From the NCBI GenBank assembly GCA_025201375.1, contig JAIWZP010000005.1:372001-436000 (forward strand): DNA of 64,000 nt, given 5' to 3'. A model generated the notes under the pieces. It saw only the letters and a program-made list of their open reading frames with translations, was not told where the DNA came from and searched no databases. The stretch is from Gongronella butleri (Eukaryota; Mucoromycota; Mucoromycetes; Mucorales; Cunninghamellaceae). Position numbers and translations under genes: made by a program. Below are positions 1-10,523 of this stretch, one piece after another. Every line of letters begins with the position of its first letter. Position 1 is the first letter of the stretch.

Positions 1-1327
1 GAGCGCCAGGGGGTGGTGGTGGGCGCGAATGAGGCATGGGTGGGCGTGGACGGTGGTGCATGGATGACGAAGAAGCGGCGCCTGGAGGCATAGGTGGACG
101 CGTTTGAGGATGCGGAGCACCATACGCATAATCTTCGTGCATTGGCGGGGTAAAGGGGGCAGGGCCGCCATAGGGGCGCGGCGGACGCTGCTGCTGTTGC
201 GATGGCGGAGGCATAAAAGGCGGCTGTTGGCCAGGCGGGCCGCTAAAAGGCACATGCGGCGGCATTTGGGGTGGCACCTGTTGCATTTGAGGTGGCGGCA
301 TTTGAGGTGGCGGCTGTTGCTGCATAGCTGGCGGCGGCATTACCTGTTGCTGTGGTGGCATTGGCGCTGGATTGGGCAAAGACGCGTATACAGGCTGTGA
401 CGCGGGCAATGGCGTGCCCACAGCCGCAAGCAGCGCGGCCCAGTCCACCTTGTTGAGCAAATCCGAGTTCATTGCCTGTAAATTGTTATAAAGCGCGTGG
501 TTGTCCACCACAGGGCCAGAAACAGAAGATTTGCTGCCGTGCACCTGAATCACCGTCCGTGCGTCCGATGGCGCGTCCAATTCCATCGACGGCGTCGAAG
601 CTACCAAAAAAAAAAAAGAACAATTGAGCCCATTGGCACGCGTCTCGACACGCGCTTGCACGCGCCTTTTTTTTCTTTTTTTGCATGAAATCGCGAATTC
701 TTGCAAATGGACGCGCTTTCCAACTTACGCGAGGACTCATCACGTGTAGGATCCATGGCGTGCGTCAGGTCCCTAGCATATATGCCGTTCTTGTCCCACA
801 GATCGATCGTCCTTTTGATCTTTTCCTGCAAAAATGAAGCCATTGAGCACATTTTCGTGCCATTGATAAAATAAACAATGTACCTTTTCCTTGGCACTGC
901 ATTCGCGAAGCGCGCGGTGCAACTCCTTGTCCTGAAAAAGTGCGGCAAACTGCTGGATATAGCCCTCGAGCTGCTGGTCCTCCTTTGTCTTCACAAGTTT
1001 ATGCGCACGGCTGCTGATGGCGTCGATCACGTACACACCGGCAAGACGAAATTGCGGCGCCGACTGCTTGATAAAGTCCACGATGTAGAGACAGATGGCC
1101 GCATGATCCTTTTTGCAAAAAGGAAGAAAGAGACAAAGAAAACGTGAGCTTTTCCCCCTCATGTTCGGCAACTTTCACACAAAAAAAAAAAAAGCGCTTA
1201 CATTAGGATGGCCAATCGCCATCTGCTTCAACGTTTCGATCCGCGAGGCTGACAGTGCCGACTTTGACGACCAGATACGCTTAAGTTCAGCGTCAAATTC
1301 AGACGGATGCCACGCCGAGTCCCCCAT
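1..1327 (-). CDS. CID-domain RNA polymerase II CTD-binding protein (3' end outside window)
   Basis: Exons 1327-1202, 1108-884, 825-729 and 600-1, running off the left edge. The joined protein starts MGDSAWHPSEF and carries a CTD-interaction domain over about residues 1-150. Recognisable helices include LYIVDFIKQSAPQF, LAGVYVIDAI and TIDLWDKNGIY, the last matching the conserved 'LW.KNGVF' helix of CID proteins. The CID binds phosphorylated heptads of the Pol II tail and couples transcription to 3'-end formation. After residue 150 the protein becomes rich in Pro, Gln and Met (PPPQM/PPPAMQQQ runs). That layout suits the Nrd1/Seb1/SCAF4-8 group better than the short Rtt103 type, but the RRM that would decide this lies beyond the window. 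The intron donors are GTAAGC, GTACAT and GTAAGT. I am sure of the CID and unsure of the subfamily. Confidence 0.85.
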
Positions 1328-1695
1328 TCTATCGTGTTTGGCAAAATAGGGCGTGAAAAAAAAAAAAAAGAGAGAGAGAAAGGGAACGACACAAAGAGAA
1401 TGCCAGCCTCCCTTTTTTATTTAAAGGACCGCGTGTCTGCACAATTTTGCCATTGTCTTGTCCAGGGCCCCAGCCTCTGTTCTATTTCACGTTTTTACAT
1501 CCCATTGCACGCCACTCACACGGCTCACTTGGATGTGGCGTATACTATTCAAAAGTTTTGATTGCCACGTAAGGACGGTGCAAAAATCTTGCCTTTCCAC
1601 GGCATAAACCGCTGTGAAATTTTTCTATTTTATAAAAATCGCGTCGAATGGTGTGATTGATCGCTAAAACAACAGCCTGACAACAACCCTAGGCT

Positions 1696-1941
1696 GTGCT
1701 CGCGCCTTTTCCCCAAGAGAACAAAGCCATTCTGCATTCGTTAGCACCGAAAAAAAGCATGATCAAGTCGCAAATGTCTGGATATCTGCAAACTATGGTA
1801 TCTTCCTCTGCAGTGGTTCCCTCGCCCTTTATAGCGGCCTCGACACGCTTCCAGAGGTCTGCCGGCATCAACCCTCACTATTTTTCAGCGACAGCAGCAC
1901 CTTTTGCGATCAAGAAACGCGCAGTTGACGCGTCTTTCTGA
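1696..1941 (+). CDS. Possible small protein gene, 81 aa, unknown
   Basis: An intronless ORF of 81 codons. A TATA-like TATAAAAA lies at 1631-1638, 65 bp upstream, and AATAAA occurs at about 1970, 30 bp after the stop, so it has the outline of a transcription unit. The ATG at 1759 (MIKSQMSGYL) is an alternative start. The protein is rich in Ser and Ala with scattered Lys/Arg and few acidic residues, which would fit a mitochondrial presequence-like peptide, but I recognise no family. The reverse strand also has a 60-codon ORF here, so chance is a real alternative. Confidence 0.3.
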   Translation: MLAPFPQENKAILHSLAPKKSMIKSQMSGYLQTMVSSSAVVPSPFIAASTRFQRSAGINPHYFSATAAPFAIKKRAVDASF

Positions 1942-2220
1942 ATTTTAAATGGCTTTTTTTTTGGAGCTTAATAAATTATGGTTTCATTGTTTTTTTTATT
2001 TTTTTTTTTTTTTTGGAAAAACTTGCTGTACCACCGCGTCCCTTAGTTTGCATCCTATTCTGCCTACTTACGAAGGTCAAATTAATTTCATGAATACATG
2101 CGACAAAATAGGCAAGCAAAGCAAGCCTCATGCCATTGTAAATCGCACTATGATGATAGTAATGACAAAAAGCACTCGTAGCTGTTTTAAAACAATTTTT
2201 TTGTGAGAAAAATACAAATG

Positions 2221-2463
2221 TTATTCTGTTCGTTTTTGCGTAGATTCTAACTTTGTCATGATTTCATCCAGTTTGGCATGAATTCTATCATTGCTATCTT
2301 CCTTATGACTCTTTAATCTAGCAATCTCGGCCGAATGTTCTGCCTTCAGCTTCTTGAACTCCTTGTCCAAGTCTTCATGCCATGGGTATAACAAGAACAC
2401 TTGCACACTCAATGCTGTTAAACCAACAGCCGTGTTGAAGAAGGTCAACTTTGTATTCAGCAT
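2221..2463 (-). CDS. Small single-pass membrane protein with coiled-coil tail, 80 aa
   Basis: The protein starts MLNTKLTFFNTAVGL. Residues about 6-26 form a hydrophobic segment ending in YPW, followed by a highly charged Lys/Glu/Asp helix (about residues 31-80) with coiled-coil character and no Pro. Size and topology resemble small fungal mitochondrial inner-membrane assembly or ATP-synthase accessory proteins, but I cannot name a family. Just upstream (higher coordinates) is a clean 3' splice site (CAG before 2483). Further up is an exon-like block, about 2764-2720, bounded by GCAG and GTAAGC. A spliced 5' UTR is therefore likely, because in-frame stops separate that exon from this ATG in two frames and the third frame does not lead into it. 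Confidence 0.55.
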   Translation of the reverse strand: MLNTKLTFFNTAVGLTALSVQVFLLYPWHEDLDKEFKKLKAEHSAEIARLKSHKEDSNDRIHAKLDEIMTKLESTQKRTE

Positions 2464-3233
2464 TTATTCTGTGGGATATCTGTTTGCAAGGGAAAAAAAA
2501 GAGTGAGTTACGGTGCCATTTTTTTTAAAAAAAAAAAAAAAAACGCAGAGTGCACGAGAGGACTGGTCTCAGACTGAAGACTGAAGATTTATAATCATCA
2601 ACTTTCAAAGAAAGAATATGCGTGGTGCATGAAATCAAATGTCATCCTTGTCAGTCTCTCTCGCGCACCCCTTTAGAGGGCCTTGCTTTTCTCTTGCCAA
2701 TAGGATCCCCAATTGCTTACCTTTTGGCTTTCAAGGACAAAATGAGCCCAATTGTGCTTCAGAACCTGCAAGACACAAACAAAACAAAAAAAGAATGAGT
2801 CCCACGTCTTATTCCATCATCCCGCCGCGCCCGTGGCTCCGCAATGAGGAAGCAACAGGATGGCAACCAAAAGCAACTGTATCAGTTCGAAGATTAATAT
2901 GAATGTTTTCAACACGGTTTCTTTCAGAGAGATTCCCATTGATTCATAATTGATCATCATGTTGCCATTGCCATCCATTCCTCCCTTCCCGCATCACCTT
3001 GCGGCAGTCAGTCCACGTGATGTGGACTCGCATCCAGATCCTTTTGACTTACCAAGAGGGCCAGGCCAACAAAAGAGAGACAAACAATAAAAAAAACAAA
3101 GAAGAGAAAGAATAAAAAAAGATTGCATGGGGGCGAGCCACCAGACGACTTTTTAAAGCGAGGCGCAAAAATTTTTTCGGTCTCGTCGGAGCTTGAACAG
3201 CCACCAGCAGTCCCCTTTTTTTTGAGGCCCATT
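2464..3233. other. Intergenic, with putative 5' UTR exon of the 80-aa gene
   Basis: No convincing coding gene. On the minus strand a block at about 2764-2720 is flanked by an acceptor and a GTAAGC donor, and a further GTAAGT donor lies at about 3053; I read these as possible untranslated leader exons of the 80-aa membrane protein. The rest is A-rich low-complexity sequence after the end of the methyltransferase gene. Confidence 0.4.
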
Positions 3234-4762
3234 TCAAGCTGCGCGATCCATAGGCCCAAAGGGGGCCATTGGCGGTGCATCGGTGCGTGTGGCGGCACGC
3301 AGTTTGGCGGAACGGCTGCGCGCATTGGTCTCGATCTCGTCGTCATCGGGTGTCCATGGTTTCTTGCTGCTGAGGATAAACGAGGGCGCCTGTGCCGCGG
3401 CAGCATTGGTCTGAGGCGGCATGGGTGCTCCACCAGCGCCCATCATGGCACCATCGCCCGATTTGGCTTGGTGGAACGCGGCACGCTTCAGATCAAAATG
3501 GCGCGTGGTATCGTGCATGTCGCGCTTACCCGTGCAGTGCTGCAGAAACATCTTGACACGCTTGTCTTCCAGCGAATGGAACGTCACCGCCACAAGCGCG
3601 CCCCCTGGCTTCAACAGGTACTCGCTCGCTTGCAGCGCGCTGTCCAGCTGCCCTAGCTATTATTATTAAAAGTGGATGAAGGAGAGTAAGCGATTTTTTT
3701 TCTCTTTTTTTTCGTTTTTCTTTGAAATTGCGGGTTTATACCTCGTCATTGATGTAGATGCGGAGTGCTTGGAAGGTGCGTGCGGCTGCATTGCGCAGCA
3801 TGTCATCGCGTCCGCGCTTCCATTTGGGCTGAGGGCTGGAGGAGTGGATGACGGCGGCAAGCTGGGCGGTGGTCTCGATGGGTTCTTTTTGACGCGCATT
3901 GACAATGGCCGACGCGAATTTACGCGCCAGGCGGTCGCCACCATATTGGTAGATGATGTCGGCCAGCTGCTCACGCGAGTAGAAATTCACCACCTCGTAC
4001 GCAGAGATCGATTTGGCGAGCAGTTCCGCTTCGGCATCGTCACGCGCGCCGCTCCCGCGCCCGCGTGAAAACATACGCATGTCAAGCGGCCCGTCCAATT
4101 TGTACGAGAACCCACGCTCCGCCGTCTCAATCTGACCGCTCGAAACACCAATGTCCATCACCATCCCATCCAAACAGGGCTTTCTATGAAAAAAAAAGAG
4201 GATTTGAGAAATGGAAATGCCCAATTGGTCGCCCCCTCCCTCCCTCTGACGCGTCTTACGACCAATGCAACCTCGATTCCAGCAAAGATGCCACGTCGCC
4301 AAAACGCCCAAGGATCGGAATTAGCCGCCCACTGGCCATTTTCACAGCAAAAAAGTAAAATAAATAAAAAAGGTGAATTTGCTGCGCCATTGGCTGAAGA
4401 AGGAGGGAAAAAAAAAAAAACGCACCTGTATTGCCCTGCCATGGCCGTAGCTTTCTCGTAGGCAGTGGGATCCTGGTCAAACGCGATCACGGTGCAGTCG
4501 CAGCTGTCTATTTTCAACAAAAGAGTGCGTAAATGTCTTCGTCTCCATGCCATGCAGCGCGCGCCATACCGAGGATCGCCTTGGTGTACCCGCCATCGCC
4601 AAACGTCAAGTCGGCATACATGCCCCCTTCCTTGGGCGCAAGTTGCGCAAGCACCTGCGGCAGCATCACAGGCGTGTGCACAGCATCGTAAGGCAAGGAG
4701 CTCGTGGTGTAAGCCCGACAGTGCCACAAACGCCCAAAAGAAACGCGGCGAAAGGCAAGCAT
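3234..4762 (-). CDS. METTL15: Mitochondrial 12S rRNA N4-cytosine methyltransferase (METTL15/RsmH family)
   Basis: Exons 4762-4570, 4507-4426, 4183-3742 and 3656-3234 give 379 aa. RsmH-family enzymes use S-adenosylmethionine to methylate N4 of a cytidine in the small-subunit rRNA decoding centre. Visible family signatures: YDAVHTPVML near residue 25, SAM motif I DLTFGDGGYT at 51-60, AFDQDP, MDIGVSSGQ, GFSYKLDGPLDMRM, NDELGQLDSAL, PGGALVAVTFHSLED and the C-terminal RSRSAKLRA. The first 24 residues (MLAFRRVSFGRLWHCRAY) are basic and free of acidic residues, as expected of a mitochondrial presequence. It is slightly longer than bacterial RsmH because of that leader and an Ala/Pro/Met-rich insert before the C-terminal motif. 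All splice phases close exactly. The second donor is GTGCGT. Confidence 0.93.
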
Positions 4763-5079
4763 GGCGAGGAAAAAAAAAAAAAGGGTCTAGAAAAAGAAAG
4801 AGGAGCGTTGCAAGCCCTGAGCAGTGCCGCCTGCATGAAACAAAGCGCGGGTTGAAACTCCGACGCTTTGGCACTTATGCTTGTTTGCCGCGAAAACTCG
4901 AAGACCACCGAGCCGATCACGCTGAAATGTGCACACCACTTCTAGCGATCGTTCATCTTTTATTGTGTTCGGTTCGCTTTCCAATGGATCGCGCTAAAGC
5001 CGGCTAAAAAGCATAGATTAGGTCGTTCATGGTTGCTTTCTTTGTGATTTACGGCACCATTGTTTTGCGCGCCTTGCTA
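4763..5079. other. 5' flank of METTL15-like gene
   Basis: No gene seen. An A-run lies just upstream of the start codon; the rest is unremarkable and grades into repeat family A. Confidence 0.5.
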
Positions 5080-5700
5080 GAGCAATGTCCGGATTTGCAC
5101 CGCGCAAAAGCTTCGTTTCAAGGCCAAAAGTGCGCATGTACGATACGTGGTTCACGAGCAATCCCTAATTTACAAAATTCGCCAAAATTCATGGATGACC
5201 CCCTGGCCAATTTTCAAAAATCGAAAAAGGTCGCTGGATCGCCACGACACTTTGTGTGCACTTGAACATCGCTCCCCGCTTCATTTCTTGGCGGGGCGTT
5301 ACCAAAGATTGACTTGCGCGTTCTCGAGAAAATCGCAATTGAAGAAGGAAATCACCTCATTTTCAGCCATGGGATAACTTGACGACGAACCAATAGATTT
5401 CGCAAAACAAAGCGCGTCATTCCGCGCAGAACGACCGCGTGCGTCTGTGGATGTCCATGATCCCCCAAAAAAACGCGTCGAGGCGCGTGCCGCGCCATGT
5501 CTTGCATCGCTAAAACGGGTCAGATTTTGAACGCGTCGTTACACAAGCCTTGGATAGTCAACCCCGGTTGCTGAACCCAGATAAATGACGCGCCGGGCGA
5601 CGAACTTGCCTTTTGTCTATTACCGCGCATCGCTGCGACCTGTGGCTGTCGACCTATTGGCATTTGAAAATGTAATTTTTCGCGTATAAAATCGCGCCAT
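5080..5700 (+). repeat. Dispersed repeat family A, copy 1
   Basis: This stretch is recognisably the same sequence as about 30000-30620 (same strand). Shared landmarks in the same order are a 'CGCTTCATTT.TTGGCGGG' block (5277/30185), 'GCGCGTCATT.CGCGCAGAACGA' (5412/30322), 'GCTAAAAC.G.TC.GATTTT' and 'ACTTGCCTTTTG.' (5609/30510). A shorter inverted match lies at 60860-60935. The copies are diverged by many substitutions and indels and no shared reading frame survives, so it looks like an old non-coding or decayed element. It ends near a TATAAAA at 5685-5691. Confidence 0.7.
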
Positions 5701-6079
5701 TCTCGACAACGACTTATTCAATCGCGGTTTTGAAAGATGGATGTGAAAGAGACGCGCTGGGGCCTCTTGGTTACCAACTTTGAGGGAACTTTCGCGACCT
5801 CGACCTTTTTTTCAATCCACGGGCCGAAAATCAGCCTTTGGGAAAAAGCTCGCTCGATGGCCATGAAACTTGGCATGAGCACGGAGGATGGCAATAGCTT
5901 CCATTCCATCACGGATCGACTGGTATGTTACCAATCACATCATGCTCGAAAACTCCAAAACGTACAAATTAGACGTTTTATCGATTTTCTCGAGGACATT
6001 GTAGATTAACGCCTTTAAAGCATACACTAATTGAAAGCTGAGGGTGACGAACTCGTCCTTTTAATTTCAGATCAATTGG
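5701..6079. other. Flank of repeat A with an unsupported 90-codon ORF
   Basis: A plus-strand ORF (5737-6009) follows the TATAAAA, but no family is recognisable. Its 3' part (CGATTTTCTCGA-like) resembles a motif found in other intergenic repeats of this window, so I do not call a gene. Confidence 0.4.
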
Positions 6080-6595
6080 CTAGGCCAAAGAGTAGTTTGC
6101 TTTGTACGCGCTGCTGCTGACGGTTTTAAAAACAGTGTTTCTCGCCGGAACGCCAACAGAAACATCTCGCTTTGCGGTCGCTTTTAAACTCTTGTTCTTG
6201 CTCATCCATTTGAGCGGCCCCTTGGCCTTGGATCGTTGGGTCAATGTCGCATCAATTATGGAGAATCGTGGCTGATTTGTTTTTCTAGCTGAGAAGGTCC
6301 GTTTGGGCTGTCCAAATGGCACCAAAGCTGAACGACGCGTTGAAGGGCCTGGGAATTCAATGACTTCAATCGACACATCGGGCCCTACATTCATGAGATG
6401 CTCGCTACGTATAATAATCATGGCCAAAACAGTCATTTCTGGAGTTCCCTCGATGACTTTTTGTAACTTATGATCTGTAACTTGAGCAAGGCGATGCACG
6501 ACGTATAAATCCAACAGGTTCACGTTTCCTCTCGTCAATCGGCTAATACATTCTAAAGTTACGCGCAGTAAAAGCTGGAAAAATTGAATTTTCAC
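6080..6595 (-). CDS. Hypothetical protein, possibly a decayed or multi-exon gene
   Basis: A 171-codon open frame with helix-like, conserved-looking composition in its first half (LLLRVTLECISRLT, then LLDLYVVHRL and LAMIIIRSEHLM) and a basic, Ser/Lys/Arg-rich second half with a FSARK/PRFSI stretch. The helical half faintly recalls a cyclin box (helix, 'YVxRL', then a hydrophobic helix), but I would not assign it. A second open stretch on the same strand (6873-6749, starting MNGSLVEP) ends in a good GTAAGC donor and could be an upstream exon. However, every acceptor I tried between the two hits a stop or loses frame. It may be a pseudogene, a gene with an unusual splice, or chance. Confidence 0.35.
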   Translation of the reverse strand: MKIQFFQLLLRVTLECISRLTRGNVNLLDLYVVHRLAQVTDHKLQKVIEGTPEMTVLAMIIIRSEHLMNVGPDVSIEVIEFPGPSTRRSALVPFGQPKRTFSARKTNQPRFSIIDATLTQRSKAKGPLKWMSKNKSLKATAKRDVSVGVPARNTVFKTVSSSAYKANYSLA

Positions 6596-7232
6596 TCACA
6601 TCTTCTCCATCAGCAGATATTAATAAGCCTTGACACATTTTCTATGGCAATTGGGAAGTTTCTGAGACACAGCTAGGCCCAATTTGACAAGGATCGGATC
6701 ACTGCAACGTCAGCAAACTTGAATAATAGGATTTTAGCCATTTTTTGCTTACATTTTTCAAAATTGCCCAAGCCGGTGCGCGCATCAAACTTGCTCGAGG
6801 TTCTCGGCATTTCTGCTAACCGTGCTCCGGGCAATGCGCATTCTGACCTGGGTTCCACTAGGCTGCCATTCATCTACAGTATCAAAGCAGAGACATGTGC
6901 CATGCTGAATCGCATCTTACGCGTATGAACATGCCATCTTCAGGGGTCCCCATGGCCATTGGAGGTCGGATCGAACCAAAAAAAAAAGTAAAAAAAGAAT
7001 GGAAGAAAACTGAAAAAACAGGGAAAAGGAGGAAACGCGCATAAAATGAACGATTGCACCCTATTTTATGACCCTATTTAACGACACACGACTACGGAAG
7101 CACCAAGCAATTGTATTTCATGCAAATAAAAGAGCGCGATGGGCATGGATTTATAATTGTTTATCTAAGATTAAGAATGTATTGAAAGTACGTATAGATT
7201 GTTTGAGGAGGAAAAGATCATGGGATGGCATT
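6596..7232. other. Intergenic
   Basis: Holds the possible upstream exon at 6873-6749 mentioned for the hypothetical gene, then A-rich sequence and the 3' flank of the PSP1 gene. Nothing else is supportable. Confidence 0.4.
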
Positions 7233-8948
7233 CTATTTCTTGCTGGTGGCACTGACAGAGCACCTGGAAAAGGAGGGAAAAATAAAAAAAAATAGGGAGG
7301 CGAATGAGCATGATTTTCAATTTTTTTCTCCTTTGAATCAAGGAGAAGACGGTGCGGGCGTGCTTACATCCAAATGCGTGTCTTGTAGATCTTGAACAGG
7401 TCCCTGACCAGCTCTCTAAAGTCGACGCGGCGGTCGGCAATAAAGTAAAACGTCAACTTGCGGCGATCCCTGGATAAAAAATAGAATCTACATGAGATTT
7501 GATGGCAAAATCGCTATTTTTGACGCGACGTGACGCGTGTTTTTGTTCGTTTTTTTTTTTTACCATTGGTATTCTGCGTCGACAATGTCCATTGGCATGT
7601 TCTTTTGCCTGCTCTTTGTTTGGCAAATGAGCAGAGCTTTTTGCTCATCTTGGCGCTTTGTCACGAGCAGGGTGATTTCCGACGGCGTTGCTAGGCGGCA
7701 GATGCGCTTGGTAGGCGCAGCAGCGGCGGCGGTGGTGGCGGGCGTTGTCGCCGAGGAGGGCGTGGCCGGCGCCATCATGGATGTGGGCGACGCGGCCGAT
7801 GACGCGGACGACGACGATGACGATGACATGGATGGCGAGGGTGGACGGTCCAAAAAGGGCGGCGTGTCCAAGGGCGACGACGACGCGGGCGATGACGACA
7901 AGAGCCATTCGACCTGGTGCAGCGGCAGATCGCGCGCCACCACCTTGCCAAGATCACGCCCACGGTCCGCCTCGACAATGACCCAATCGTCATTGTTCAC
8001 GGGGATCGTGCTGTGGAAAATGTCGGCACGGCCGGCCTTGAATTCCACCATGCACCACATGTCAATCGGCATGTCCGACCACTCCTCGTTCATCGTTAAA
8101 AGCGACTTGCCAAGCAATCCACCGCTCATCTTACGCGTCGACGTGGGAAACAACGGACCAGCCACTGAATGACGACGATACGTAAAATACGGCTCCTCGG
8201 GCACACTAGAAAAGAAAAAAAAAAGGAGCAAAAAAGGGGAGTCGAATCAAGGCCATTTGGCGCAAACATGTGCTCGTTTTTTTTCTTTTATATCCGCGCT
8301 GTCGACTTTGACACGGGGGACGCGCGAGCACGCGTCCAATTCGTGGTTTTTGACCTCTGACACGAGTCATCGTTTTTGCTTTTTTGGATTTTACCTGGAA
8401 AGAGCGGGATGCACCGCGTCATCCATAGGCATAGGTGCCAGTGAGAAGCGGCGTTGGCCGGAGCGCGCACAGGGCGATGGCGACCCAGGATAAAGACTGC
8501 CCTGGCTGGGCGAGCGCTTTTGCCAAATGGACGAGCCGCCAAAAATATCCATGGATGGGTGGTGCTGCGATGCATTGGATGAATGGCGGGTCGTGGACGA
8601 CGATGCCATGCCTTGGTGCGCGACAGAATGTCGGCGATACGGTGCCAGCGAGGGCATGTCCAAGGGCGACGTCTAAAAAAGACGAAAAAAAAACCAAGCA
8701 ATGGGTCAGCGAGTCGTCGCGTATTAAAAAAATAAGGTTTTGACGGGCCAGACACGACGTCTTGGTTTATCACGCGTGCACTTGCTTTCGTACAACTTAC
8801 CGGATTCGGCTGTTCCCATGGATTGATAAAGACCGCCTGGAAAAAAAAAAAAAAAAAAAAGAAAAACGCGCCCTTCAGCAGCCTGTTTACGCCATCATGC
8901 CCATCAGGCTTTTGAGGTGTGTCTTACGGGATCTAATGGGTGCGTCAT
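7233..8948 (-). CDS. PSP1: PSP1 C-terminal-domain protein
   Basis: Exons 8948-8928, 8836-8801, 8672-8395, 8205-7564, 7469-7368 and 7263-7233; 369 aa. The N-terminal 150 residues are Ser/Pro-rich and probably disordered, with two YRRHSVA sequences that look like basophilic kinase sites. The C-terminal half is the PSP1 conserved region: [30 protein letters not shown], then [32 protein letters not shown] and [20 protein letters not shown], which is near-diagnostic. Yeast Psp1 was found as a suppressor of DNA polymerase mutants and associates with cytoplasmic mRNP; its biochemical role is unclear. An acidic/Ser-rich insert splits the domain. The first two exons are tiny (7 and 12 codons) but phase-consistent. 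A TATATAAAG lies about 150 bp upstream. Confidence 0.9.
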
Positions 8949-9840
8949 GATATTTTAAAATGTCAACAGGAGAGACCGATGGATCGAAAACGGAGGAAAA
9001 AAATAAAAAGAATGTAAATGTGCAAAAGATGAAGCAAAAAGCGAATGACGAGCCCTTTTTTTTTTCTTTTGCATGGAGCGTTTGCCGTGTGTCCTTTATA
9101 TACGGTGCAATGGAAGTCTCCCTGTTTGATTCCAACAAACTCAGCCCTTATTTTGCAACACATCATCCTAGCCTCCCCACAACCATGTCGCATCGATCCC
9201 TAATGTGGCCTCTTGGCTGTTGCTAACCCGGTGAAACAATAGGAGTCGACCTAAAAAAAAAAAAAAAAAAAAAAGGAGCAAAAGGAGCAATAGGATCATA
9301 CACCCGACAAGAGAATAAAAGAAGGTTCAAAGACCACACACCCCTTCCAAAAGGAATTCAGGCACACTATTTTTTTTTTATTTGCAAACAGGTTTAAGTT
9401 ATCGTTGGCAAAAGACCTCATCGAGTCGATAAAGGAGCGTGAAAAGAGACGGCAGGGGGTACGAGGGGGGAGTGTGTAAGGGCGAAACACAACAATGGGG
9501 CCAAGAAAGAAAAGAAAAAAAAAAAGAGGGAGCAAGACAATGGACAGGAGGACGGGGGGTATCGACAAGGGCAGAGGAACAAGTGTGCAAAGAGAAAAAG
9601 GGTAAGAAGGCACCAAAAAGATGAAAAAAATAAAAGAGACAAAAAGGGAGGATATATGAAGCGTAGTGCAGGTACAATTGCATCGACAATGCAAGGAAAT
9701 CGAAAAAAAAAGAGGCGTCTGTTGTCGCTGATAGAGGATCCATGGAGCTGCGGCGGGTGACAAAAATTGCCATTGGGCTGCGTCATCGTGACAAAAAGGA
9801 CTCGTGCAAAATCCGATCAGCGACAACAACCAGGGACCTT
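8949..9840. other. Intergenic, purine-biased low complexity
   Basis: Besides the TATA above, the stretch from about 9296 to 9840 is strongly purine-biased on the plus strand (AAAGAGGGA-like). It yields long overlapping Phe/Leu/Ser/Pro-rich frames on the minus strand, which I regard as composition artefacts and probably the 3' UTR of the next minus-strand gene. An A21 run sits near 9253. Confidence 0.5.
9094..9102 (-). promoter_or_regulatory. TATA box of the PSP1-domain gene
   Basis: TATATAAAG on the minus strand, 146 bp upstream of the start codon at 8948. Distance and orientation fit a core promoter; a short leader is implied. Confidence 0.5.
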
Positions 9841-10523
9841 TTAGTGAACGCTGATGGCACCTGTTTTCGATTGAAAAAAAAAAAAAAAATGAGCGTGAGC
9901 AACAGCACCTCCCTGATTTCGATGGTTTTTTTTTTCTCGAGTGGAAGGTTCCTTTTACCTGACATTGGGCGATGGGTTGATCTCCTTTTTCTTGATTTCT
10001 TGTTCTTTCGTTTGTGGGAACTTGGTGGCGCCGAGGCAGGTGAAGGAGGGGGTGGGGGTGTTTTTAGGCAGCCCTTTGGCAAAGCAGACGGCGAGGCTCG
10101 AGCGCTGAAGCGACAGGCCGTGACGATTTCAGTGACAATGGACTCGTCCAAGAGCTCGTCGCGCAGCGTGCGGTTTTCGTACGCTTCTCTCCGTAGCTGG
10201 TCGGCGTGCTCCTTGACCTGCTTGCTCGTGGGGAGGATATGCACCGTGTTGTGCTCCAAATCAAAACTGACGCGTCGTATCTGGGCAAAAATGAAAGAGC
10301 CAAAAAAAAAAAAAAGGAGTCAATGTCTTTTTTTGTGCTTTTTCCTTGTTGCTGCTCTGGCAACAAAAAAGAACGGGGGCTACTCCGTCCAGTCTTTGGG
10401 AAATATTATAAGAGGCTCGTCGTCGACGCCCGGGAAACGAGCGCGTCGCGTCCGTTTGACCGTATTTCGCTCATTTTTTTATTTTCTTTTTCTTTTTGTT
10501 TGGCTTTTTACCTGGGAAACCAT
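9841..10523 (-). CDS. Small protein with RVxF and SILK-like PP1-docking motifs, 117 aa
   Basis: Exons 10523-10512 (only MVSQ), 10280-9959 and 9860-9841; all phases close. The protein opens MVSQIRRVSFDLEHNTVHIL. RRVSFD is a textbook RVxF docking motif for protein phosphatase 1 and a basophilic kinase site. A charged helix follows (about 24-55), then KGCLKTPPPPP, which resembles the G/S-I-L-K PP1 motif with Cys for Ile, and a Lys/Arg-rich tail (HKRKNKKSRKRR) usable as a nuclear signal. I recognise no named family, so a PP1 regulatory subunit is an inference from motifs alone. It is divergent from the AGC kinase gene starting at 11180, with 656 bp between start codons. The four-residue first exon is the weakest part; an alternative start could exist. 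Confidence 0.7.

Noticed and set aside
5737..6009. 90-codon ORF after a TATA-like element
   Set aside because: The TATA lies in repeat A, the 3' part resembles other intergenic repeats, and no family is recognisable.
9296..9829. Overlapping 120-177-codon Phe/Leu/Pro-rich ORFs on the minus strand
   Set aside because: Purine-rich low-complexity DNA gives such frames in all three phases; no family resemblance or splice logic.
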